From assembly GCA_022827165.1 (NCBI GenBank), contig JAJDTN010000408.1:1-14178 (forward strand): 14,178 nucleotides of DNA, written 5' to 3'. Under the pieces are notes generated by a model. It had not been told where the DNA came from and ran no database searches. It saw only the letters and a program-made list of their open reading frames with translations. Made by a program: the position numbers and the translations under genes. Below are positions 1 through 5,524 of the stretch, in pieces. Every line of letters starts with the position of its first letter. Positions within the stretch are counted from its first letter, which is position 1. The stretch comes from Candidatus Latescibacterota bacterium (lineage in GTDB: Bacteria > Latescibacterota > UBA2968 > UBA8231).

Positions 1-96
1 GGCGGTCACGTTGATGGCGGTCTCGCCGGCGCCTTCATCCAGACTGGCGGTATCGACGGCGAGGCTGATGGAGGTGGGAACGACATCGTTGTCGGT
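1..96 (-). repeat. Calx-beta unit junction, second copy
   Basis: Codons 397-428 of the surface protein repeat codons 280-311 (352-447) at a spacing of 351 bases, or 117 residues. Both read TDNDV-PTSI-L-V-T-S-DEGAGET-V-VTA with only conservative changes. The DNA is also similar, for example a shared GTCTCGCCGGCGCC. This fits tandem duplication of one Calx-beta unit followed by drift. Confidence 0.8.
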
Positions 97-1284
97 CAGG
101 GTGATCGCCGCCGATTCGACGGTGAACCCGTCGGCGGCGCCGGCCACCTCGATCGACTCGTCCCCCTCGCCGGCCAAGTTGTCGTCGTTGGGGGTCAGGG
201 TCAGCGTCGCGCTGGCCGCGGTCTGCTCTGCCGGAACGGTGAAGGTGAGCTCTTCGGCCGAGTAGTCGGGGCCCAGCGCCTCATCGGTCCCGGACAGGGA
301 CACTGTCACCTGGGTGTCGACGATCAGGGCGGTGCTGCCGTCACCCAGGGTGGCCGTCACCTCCACGCCCGTCTCGCCGGCGCCCTCGTCCACACTGGAC
401 GTGCCCACAGTGAGCGCTATCGAGGTGGGGGCCACGTCGTTGTCCGTCACGGTGAGCCCGGTCCCGGTTACCTCCAGGTCCACCGGGGTAACCGTGGCAC
501 CCGCCGTCACGGCCGAAGCTCCCTCGAGGACGATGGTCTCGGGGGTATCTCCTTCGGCCAGGTTGTCGTCGTTCAGGGCGATTGACAGGGTCGTGCTGGC
601 CTGGGTCTCGCCGGCGGGAATGGTGATCGGCTCCGGCGACTCGGCCGTGTAGTCGCGGCCTTCCGCATGCTCTGCCGTACCGGCATCGGATATCGAAACC
701 TCCACCGGCGTGTTGATTGCCCACGCCCTGTCCAGGGTTGCCGTCACCGTGACCGCCGCAACACCATCTCCCTCACCAAGGTTGGTCCGGTCGACTGTGA
801 GCGTGACCGCCGGCGGGGGACCCACGTCGACTGGTGCGTCGGCCACGGCGGGATCGCTCTCATTGTCGCCGGCCGGGGGAGTGGCGGTAACCGAGTACGT
901 GTAGGTCGTCCCCACCGTGAAAGATCGATCGACGAATGTGTTGACCCCGGCATTGACCGAGCCCACCTGAGTAGGCTCGTCGTCGTCGGCGCCCTGGCGG
1001 TAGATGAGGTAGTCATCCACGCCATTGATGCCCGCAAAGGAGCCGCCCGAGGTGAAGTCGCCGGTACCGACGGGAACGCTGCTGATCCGGTCGGAATCCG
1101 ACAGCTCCCAGGAGACGGTGATACCCGTTCCTTCGGCATTGATCTCGGCGCGTACCCCGGTGACCGCCTCCGGCGTACGCTCGGCCTCGCCGGCTACTTG
1201 AGCCGTAGCCGGCAGACTCGTCCAAAGGAAGGTGCTCAACCCTATCGGGATCAGCCTCCCAATCAATCCTCTGCTATGCGACAT
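1..1284 (-). CDS. Exported fibronectin-III/Calx-beta repeat protein, N-terminal part (runs off left edge)
   Basis: This is an open frame of 428 codons from ATG at 1284 to the window edge, with no stop, so the C-terminus is missing. A Sec signal peptide is visible: basic start (MSHSRGLIGR), hydrophobic residues 11-24, and an ATA-Q cleavage site after residue 28. Residues 40-150 look like a fibronectin type III domain (ITVSWEL, DDYLIYR, TYTYSVTA). Calx-beta-type repeats follow at about 158-283 and 287-400, and a third begins at 404. Each has a DEGAGET-like turn, a DYSAEE/DYTAES strand, a LNDDNLAEGD-like acidic loop and a TDNDV end. Proteins of this kind are secreted or surface-anchored and often bind calcium through the acidic loops. 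Adhesion or matrix function is inference. AAAGGA at 1293-1298 lies 8 bases before the start and supports it. The gene follows an 842-base gap and so probably has its own promoter. Confidence 0.85.
   Translation of the reverse strand, partial: MSHSRGLIGRLIPIGLSTFLWTSLPATAQVAGEAERTPEAVTGVRAEINAEGTGITVSWELSDSDRISSVPVGTGDFTSGGSFAGINGVDDYLIYRQGADDDEPTQVGSVNAGVNTFVDRSFTVGTTYTYSVTATPPAGDNESDPAVADAPVDVGPPPAVTLTVDRTNLGEGDGVAAVTVTATLDRAWAINTPVEVSISDAGTAEHAEGRDYTAESPEPITIPAGETQASTTLSIALNDDNLAEGDTPETIVLEGASAVTAGATVTPVDLEVTGTGLTVTDNDVAPTSIALTVGTSSVDEGAGETGVEVTATLGDGSTALIVDTQVTVSLSGTDEALGPDYSAEELTFTVPAEQTAASATLTLTPNDDNLAGEGDESIEVAGAADGFTVESAAITLTDNDVVPTSISLAVDTASLDEGAGETAINVTA
352..447 (-). repeat. Calx-beta unit junction, first copy
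   Basis: This is the partner of the repeat at 1-96. It encodes the end of Calx-beta unit 1 (TDND) and the start of unit 2 (DEGAGET), codons 280-311. The 117-residue period gives the unit length. More units are expected beyond the left edge. Confidence 0.8.
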
Positions 1285-1292
1285 TTCTGAGA

Positions 1293-1298
1293 TCCTTT
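1293..1298 (-). promoter_or_regulatory. Ribosome binding site of the surface-protein gene
   Basis: AAAGGA on the minus strand with an 8-base spacer to ATG at 1284. It fixes the start directly before the signal peptide. Confidence 0.6.
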
Positions 1299-1387
1299 CT
1301 GAGTCGACTCGGGATTTTCTCGGTCGGGAACGGAACCACACGCGGGATTGCCGTGGAAGGCGGTCCCGGACGATGGTTCAAGTGGGC

Positions 1388-1403
1388 CAGGGCCGCGGCC
1401 CTG
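1388..1403. repeat. Perfect 16-base palindrome
   Basis: CAGGGCCGCGGCCCTG is its own reverse complement. It lies about 104 bases upstream of the surface-protein start. It could be a dimeric-protein site or an RNA hairpin in the leader. No function can be assigned from sequence. Confidence 0.6.
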
Positions 1404-1475
1404 CAGGATGGGCGGTCGAGCCCGGTGTCCTGCGATTTCAGCCGCGGTCGATCAACCAGCCGGCCCCGCTGGTGG

Positions 1476-1505
1476 CCTCCGGCGTGGCCACCATGGCCAC
1501 GGAGG
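1476..1505. repeat. Strong imperfect hairpin (12 bp with a 3-base bulge)
   Basis: GTGGCCA (1484-1490) pairs with TGGCCAC (1494-1500) around a 3-base loop. Outside that, CCTCC (1476-1480) pairs with GGAGG (1501-1505), with a GGC bulge at 1481-1483. No T-run follows on either strand, so it is not a standard intrinsic terminator. It may be a structural element of the leader RNA. Confidence 0.6.
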
Positions 1506-1517
1506 GGGGCATCCAAC

Positions 1518-1531
1518 GGCGGGAACCCGCC
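1518..1531. repeat. Perfect 6-bp hairpin
   Basis: GGCGGG-AA-CCCGCC is a perfect inverted repeat with a 2-base spacer. It is the third inverted repeat within 150 bases of the leader. Confidence 0.5.
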
Positions 1532-1873
1532 AGGGGAGGAACGTCGCACAAGAGCACAGAAGGGCTGAAGAATCGGGCCCGGGCCGGGGGACACCATCGC
1601 CGGGGCCTTGTCGAATTCCTGGCCTGGCTGCCGGTGGAGATCAACCCAGCCGGGCGCACCTTGATTCAGCATGAGCCTTTGCACCACTGGGCCGTGTGCC
1701 GACCGTATCGAACCTGAAGCGGTCTTGCGGGAGGCAATGCCGCAACTGGGTTCGGAATGGGAAGATCCGGTGAGGAGTTGGGACAGCGTCACCATGTCGT
1801 TTGGGGAGCCGACGCCCCCGCGCCTGGAAACGTGTCCAAGCGACCACATGCGCTGGACGCGCGAGGGAGGACA

Positions 1874-1906
1874 GCAGATTTGCAATCTACGAGTCCAGGT
1901 TAACTC
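1874..1906 (-). other. tRNA-like D-arm and anticodon-arm pair (not a full tRNA)
   Basis: On the minus strand GAGT-TAACCTGG-ACTC (1906-1891) forms a D-arm-like 4-bp stem with GG in the loop. It is followed directly by GTAGA-TTGCAAA-TCTGC (1890-1874), a 5-bp stem with one G-T pair and a textbook seven-base anticodon loop carrying GCA (Cys). There is no T-arm with a TTCRA loop downstream and no matching acceptor stem, so it is not a functional tRNA gene. It may be a relic or a chance structure. Confidence 0.25.
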
Positions 1907-2002
1907 GAAACGGTGCGGCCCCCCGCTGGAAGGCAACCTGCACCAGACGCGGCGCACCCAACCCTACCCAACTGGTAGCGTAAAGACGAGGCAACGCCGA
2001 GG

Positions 2003-2048
2003 AATATAGCGATCGTCTCAAAATACAGCAAGTAGCCGAACAAATCAA
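2003..2048 (-). promoter_or_regulatory. Candidate sigma70-type promoter(s) for the surface-protein gene
   Basis: Two overlapping minus-strand candidates lie in the AT-richest part of the gap. One is TTGATT (2048-2043), 17 bases, TATTTT (2025-2020). The other is TTGCTG (2031-2026), 17 bases, TATATT (2008-2003). Both spacings are ideal but the boxes are imperfect. Either would give a leader of about 700 bases. Evidence is motif match only. Confidence 0.35.
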
Positions 2049-2066
2049 GGAATCGGGGGGTTCGAG

Positions 2067-2082
2067 GCCCCTGATTCGGGGC
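2067..2082 (-). terminator. Possible weak terminator after nadC
   Basis: GCCCC-TGATTC-GGGGC is a 5-bp GC hairpin 45 bases past the nadC stop on the minus strand. There is no T-run after it, so Rho-independent termination is doubtful. It is the only hairpin found close behind nadC. Confidence 0.25.
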
Positions 2083-2126
2083 AGATTCGGGCCCCGGGCT
2101 GGCGAGGACCGTGGAGTCGGACTCGC

Positions 2127-3044
2127 TCACGGTTTCTCGCTCCGGGCCCGGGGCCGGTCTGTCGCCTCGAACAGCAGGCTCAGGTCGAGGGCTGGTGCGG
2201 AGTGGGTGAGGGCACCCACCGAGATCCAGTCGACCCCGGTCTCGGCCACGGCACGGACCTCGTCGAGGGTGATGCCGCCGGTGGCCTCGGTCTCCACGTC
2301 CGCCGCGGCGGTCTGCAAGAGCCGCACACACTCGGCCATCGTGGCCAGGGGCATGTTGTCGAGGAGGATCCGGTCCGGGCGGCTCCGGGGACCGGCTACC
2401 ACCAGAGCCTGAACCTCCTCCAGAGTCTCCGCTTCACACATGATCGGGGGCCGCTCCCTCCCCGGCTCGGCGGCCCCTGCGCGCGCCCGGCGCACCGCCT
2501 CGACCACCCCCCCGGCGGCGCGGGCGTGGTTCTCCTTGATGAGCACGGCATCGTGCAGCCCGAAACGGTGATTGAAGCCGCCTCCGCTGCGCACCGCCTC
2601 CTTCTGCAGGCGCCGCAGGCCGGGGATGGTCTTGCGGGTATCCGTGATTCGGGCCCGGGTCCCCGCCACGGCATCGACGTAGGTCCGCGTCAGGGAGGCG
2701 ATGCCCGACAATTGCTGAAGCAGGTTGAGAGCGGTGCGTTCGCCCACGAGGATGGGGGCGGCGGGGCCACTCAGGTGGAGGACGTTGTCGCCCGGGACCA
2801 GGGGGTCGCCATCGGCCAGGACCGCGTGGACCGATAGTCCTGGATGGAGCCGCCGGAAGACCAGGACCGCCGCCTGCACGCCGGCCGCGACCCCGGCGCC
2901 GCGGGACAGGATCCGGGCGCGGGCCTCGGCGGCGACGCCCACCGTCCACCGGGTGGTGACGTCCGCATCGGGGTCGAGGCCGCCGCCGAGATCCTCCCGC
3001 AGGGCGCGTTCCACGATCTCCAGCAGGCCGGGGTCGTCCTTCAT
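2127..3044 (-). CDS. nadC: Nicotinate-nucleotide pyrophosphorylase (quinolinate phosphoribosyltransferase)
   Basis: The 305-residue cytoplasmic enzyme converts quinolinate and PRPP to nicotinate mononucleotide, CO2 and PPi in de novo NAD synthesis. Length is near the family norm (about 280-300). Family landmarks are all present: GERTALNLLQ (101-110, conserved Arg 103), TDTRKTIPGLR (134-144, Arg 137/Lys 138), KEAVRSGGGFNHRFGLHD (148-165), LIKENH (168-173), ILLDNM (226-231), EATGGI (253-258) and SVGALTHSAPALDLS (275-289). The usual EASGGI is EATGGI here, a conservative change. The start is ATG at 3044, whose A and TG overlap the upstream TGA (ATGA), so translation is probably coupled to the polysaccharide-lyase-like gene. 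No nadA or nadB is in view, so why NadC sits with a glycan gene is unclear. Confidence 0.95.
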   Translation of the reverse strand: MKDDPGLLEIVERALREDLGGGLDPDADVTTRWTVGVAAEARARILSRGAGVAAGVQAAVLVFRRLHPGLSVHAVLADGDPLVPGDNVLHLSGPAAPILVGERTALNLLQQLSGIASLTRTYVDAVAGTRARITDTRKTIPGLRRLQKEAVRSGGGFNHRFGLHDAVLIKENHARAAGGVVEAVRRARAGAAEPGRERPPIMCEAETLEEVQALVVAGPRSRPDRILLDNMPLATMAECVRLLQTAAADVETEATGGITLDEVRAVAETGVDWISVGALTHSAPALDLSLLFEATDRPRARSEKP

Positions 3045-5443
3045 CCAGAGCCCTCCCGGGCAGCGGACCTGGCGTCGGGGGGCTCGTAGTCGCCCAGAAG
3101 GCCCAGCCGCTCCATGAGCGGCATGAAGGCGAAGAGGTCCTTCAGCATGTAGGTGGAGACCTGGCCCTCGTCGACGAGCCAGCGGAAGAGCCGGTACCCC
3201 GCATCGAGCAGGTCGGCCTCGCCGGTCTGCTCGTGGGCCCAGGCCAAGGGGCCGAGAAGCATGGCCGTCGAGGTGTGGGGATCGGCCGATATGGGAGCTT
3301 CTTTGTAATAGAATAGGCCTTCCGGGGTGCGTCCCTTCCGGGACAGGAAGCGGGCGCCGTCCAGCAGCATCCTTCGGGCCCGCTCTTCGCCGGTGGCGGC
3401 ATGGTAGAGCTGCAGCCCCTGGAGAACTCCGGAGACCATGAAGGGGGTTTCGCCCAGGTTGTGGGTGCCGATGCGGTCGCGCCAGCGGCCCTGCTCGTCC
3501 TGCCAGACCTCGAGGAGGTCGACGAGGGACTCCATGGCGGGCAGGAAGCGGTCCTCCGGAAAGGCGTCGTAGTAGGTCCCCATCCCCGTCAGGGCCCATC
3601 CCACGCTGCGGGTGGAGAACCGCCAGGGGACGGGCTCGCCGGCGGCCGCAGCGGCCGCTCGTTCGGGGGTGAGCTCCTGCTTCCAGTGATACGGTGCGGC
3701 GCGGCGGCAATAGTCGGCGCACATCTCGGCGACCTGCCGGGCGCGGGGACAGCCGGTGAGGAAGTGGTAGTCGAGGAGCGACCCGAGCCAGGTGTGGCTC
3801 GTGCGAGGGCCGGTCAGGTCGGTCTCGTCGGTCGTGGCATAGTGGTGGTTCTGCGACCACTGGAAGTACGGTCCGCCGACCCACTCCGGATGCTCCGACT
3901 GGTGGTGCACGGTGTCCACGTCCATGAGGTGGCGGACGGCCGCCTGGCCCTCCCAGAACAGGCGCTGATCTCCCGAGCGCAGGTACTGCCGCAGGATCGA
4001 GCGCGGCAGCTCGTAGGCCAGGTTCTCGGTGGTGCGGGTCACCACGCGGCCATCGGCCAGGCTCTCCAGGCGCACCTGGTCGCCGTCGTTGAGGATGCCG
4101 CGGCCGTTCGGGGGGCGGCAGAACCGTCGCAGCCTGGCCTCCAGCGGCCAGCGGGCTTCCGAGAAGGGCGGGAAGGGCCCGAAGACACCGGTCTCGGCGT
4201 ATCGGGTGGAAGGCAGCTGCAGCAGCAGCGGCATCTCCGCGGCCAGGCAGAAGCGGTCGACCTCGGCCGCGCCGGCGGCCCCGGGCCCGAAGTGCAGGTA
4301 GATCTCGTGGGTCCGCGCCATGCCCTGGGGCAACCGCAGCGGCCCGTCGTGGCAGGCGCCGCCGGCATAGTCGATCTCCGTGTACCTGCGTCCGGGGCCG
4401 CTCTCGGCGTCGCCCAGACCCGAGAGATCCGGGAACAAGTCCAGGCACAGGCGGTCGTCCTCGAAGGCCCATCTCTTCGGATAGCTCTGAGAGGGGCGGC
4501 GCAGCTTGCAGGTCACTCCGGCCTGGCCGTCGGCGACGTGCAGCCACCCGAGGCTGTTGGTCCGCAGGTCGAGACGCTGGCCGCCCCCCCAGCGGAGGCA
4601 GTGGCGCTCCAGGTTCCACTGCGTCAGGTCGATCCTGTCCGTTGGCGCAAGGTCGACGGGCTCGTGGAAGGTCCACCCCGAGACTTGGGAGCCCGCCAGG
4701 GCCCGGCGCGGAGTCGCGGCCAGAGACAGTGGCAGTTGCAGCGCGAGCCTGCGGAGGAACAGCTCGGCCCGGTGGTCGAGGTCGTGGACGAAAGTGAAGT
4801 CGATGCGCACGAAGGGCTGATGGGCGAAGCAGATGATGCGGGCCTCGAAGCCCAGGAAGGGCCCCGCCGGACCGGTGAAGCGGCCTCGGCAGCGGACCAC
4901 GAGGCGCAGGGGATTCGACTCCTCGATCGCGGCCGCCTCGATCCGGCCGGAACAGGCGTTCCCCTCTCCGTCCCAGGCCGTCAGGTCACCCTCGTCCCCC
5001 ATGGCGAGGAATTCGCGGCGCCCCCTGGAGACGGACCGGATCAGGCGGCGCCCCCGGCGGCCGATGCGCAGAGCCAGCGCGCCCGTCTCCACATCGATGA
5101 AGTCCCCGCGGATCTCGCCGTGCAGCGGCGACTTGAAGTCGCCTGGGCCGGCCTGCGGATCGATCAGCAGCCCGAGCCGCTCCTGCGCCCCGATCTCCAC
5201 CTGCAGGTCGAGCAGGGCCCAGCGCACCGAGCCGTCCGGCCAGCGGGCGCGCACGTCGGCCCGTGCCGGCAGGGCCTGGCCGTCCTCGGTGGAAACGCCC
5301 AGGCCTTCCGTCTCTCTCAGCTCGCCGGGGGCGAAGGGCAGTCCCGCGGTGACCGGCCAGCGGCTCCTGGCGACGCCGGCGGGTTCGAGAATGTGGGCGG
5401 AAAGGGTCGGCACCTTGGGTAGCTCGGGCGATGATACCAACAA
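3041..5443 (-). CDS. PcRGLX/YetA-type polysaccharide lyase-like protein
   Basis: The protein has 800 residues. The N-terminal half (about 15-390) is beta-rich and carries the ARWPDGSVRWALLDLQV stretch (66-82) typical of the RIFT-barrel N-terminal domain of PcRGLX/YetA proteins (exo-rhamnogalacturonan lyase relatives, PL26). From about 475 to 790 it is helical with repeated aromatic/His motifs (QNHHYATTDETD 531-542, TSHTWLGSLLDYHFLTG 548-564, GTHNLGETPFMVSGVLQGL 659-677, DPHTSTAMLL 721-730), as expected for an alpha/alpha-toroid catalytic region. No signal peptide is seen, so it is probably cytoplasmic. The substrate cannot be read; cleavage of an acidic glycan is inference. The first codon is TTG at 5443. 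A GTG at 5413 (codon 11) is an alternative, and neither has a strong ribosome binding site. It is divergent from the 5525 gene and ends in an ATGA overlap with nadC. Confidence 0.72.
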   Translation of the reverse strand: MLVSSPELPKVPTLSAHILEPAGVARSRWPVTAGLPFAPGELRETEGLGVSTEDGQALPARADVRARWPDGSVRWALLDLQVEIGAQERLGLLIDPQAGPGDFKSPLHGEIRGDFIDVETGALALRIGRRGRRLIRSVSRGRREFLAMGDEGDLTAWDGEGNACSGRIEAAAIEESNPLRLVVRCRGRFTGPAGPFLGFEARIICFAHQPFVRIDFTFVHDLDHRAELFLRRLALQLPLSLAATPRRALAGSQVSGWTFHEPVDLAPTDRIDLTQWNLERHCLRWGGGQRLDLRTNSLGWLHVADGQAGVTCKLRRPSQSYPKRWAFEDDRLCLDLFPDLSGLGDAESGPGRRYTEIDYAGGACHDGPLRLPQGMARTHEIYLHFGPGAAGAAEVDRFCLAAEMPLLLQLPSTRYAETGVFGPFPPFSEARWPLEARLRRFCRPPNGRGILNDGDQVRLESLADGRVVTRTTENLAYELPRSILRQYLRSGDQRLFWEGQAAVRHLMDVDTVHHQSEHPEWVGGPYFQWSQNHHYATTDETDLTGPRTSHTWLGSLLDYHFLTGCPRARQVAEMCADYCRRAAPYHWKQELTPERAAAAAAGEPVPWRFSTRSVGWALTGMGTYYDAFPEDRFLPAMESLVDLLEVWQDEQGRWRDRIGTHNLGETPFMVSGVLQGLQLYHAATGEERARRMLLDGARFLSRKGRTPEGLFYYKEAPISADPHTSTAMLLGPLAWAHEQTGEADLLDAGYRLFRWLVDEGQVSTYMLKDLFAFMPLMERLGLLGDYEPPDARSAAREGSG

Positions 5444-5468
5444 TGGACACCGCCGGCAAAAGGGCGGG

Positions 5469-5498
5469 GTGACACGGAAACCGGGGGGCTTCTACATT
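5469..5498 (+). promoter_or_regulatory. Candidate promoter of the plus-strand glycan operon
   Basis: GTGACA (5469-5474) and TACATT (5493-5498) with an 18-base spacer lie in the 81-base divergent gap, 26 bases before the 5525 ATG. They match sigma70 boxes at 5/6 and 4/6. No convincing minus-strand partner for the divergent gene was found. Motif match only. Confidence 0.4.
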
Positions 5499-5515
5499 AG
5501 ATCCATGCAGCCTTC

Positions 5516-5522
5516 GGGAGGG
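5516..5522 (+). promoter_or_regulatory. Ribosome binding site of the PHP-domain gene
   Basis: GGGAGGG ends only 2 bases before ATG at 5525, a strong but closely spaced Shine-Dalgarno. An earlier ATG at 5505 runs into TGA after seven codons, which leaves 5525 as the start. Confidence 0.55.
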
Positions 5523-5524
5523 AC

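Larger units (their letters stand above)
1285..2126. other. 842-base gene-free region, probable leader of the surface-protein gene
   Basis: No convincing gene lies between the nadC stop and the surface-protein start. Two overlapping opposite-strand frames exist (1274-1957 minus and 1671-2009 plus). Neither has a ribosome binding site or a recognisable domain, and the plus frame lacks the strong G/C third-position bias of the neighbours. The part nearest nadC (about 1975-2050) is AT-richer and carries promoter-like boxes on the minus strand. The part nearest the surface gene is GC-rich with several perfect hairpins (1388-1403, 1476-1505, 1518-1531). The likely role is a long 5' leader of the minus-strand surface gene. 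A structured RNA or a decayed gene cannot be excluded. Confidence 0.5.

Noticed and set aside
1600..1670. Possible group II intron 5' end (minus-strand GTGCGCCCGGCTGGG)
   Set aside because: The start resembles some bacterial group II introns, but no domain V hairpin or reverse-transcriptase gene follows, so the match is too short to support.
1600..1740. Possible cyclic-di-GMP riboswitch before the surface gene (minus strand, GGTGCAAAGGC)
   Set aside because: A short piece recalls the GCAAAGCC and GGGTT segments of the GEMM-I aptamer, but the GNRA-capped stem and its spacing are absent. An Infernal scan with RF01051 would settle it.
1874..1906. Functional tRNA gene (Cys on minus, Ala on plus)
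   Set aside because: Neither strand gives a T-arm with a TTCRA loop or a seven-pair acceptor stem. Only the D-like and anticodon arms fold.
1274..1957. 227-codon minus-strand open frame in the gap
   Set aside because: It overlaps the start of the surface-protein gene in another frame, is rich in Pro, Arg and Ser typical of translated GC-rich non-coding DNA, and shows no domain.
1671..2009. 112-codon plus-strand open frame in the gap
   Set aside because: It has no ribosome binding site, a weak third-position G/C bias compared with neighbours and no recognisable domain. It also overlaps the antisense frame 1274-1957. A homologue with conserved protein sequence would change this view.
3401..5422. 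673-codon plus-strand open frame opposite the PcRGLX-like gene
   Set aside because: The same antisense effect applies. The minus-strand protein has conserved aromatic and His motifs; the plus-strand one is Gly/Ala/Val/Gln repeats without a domain.
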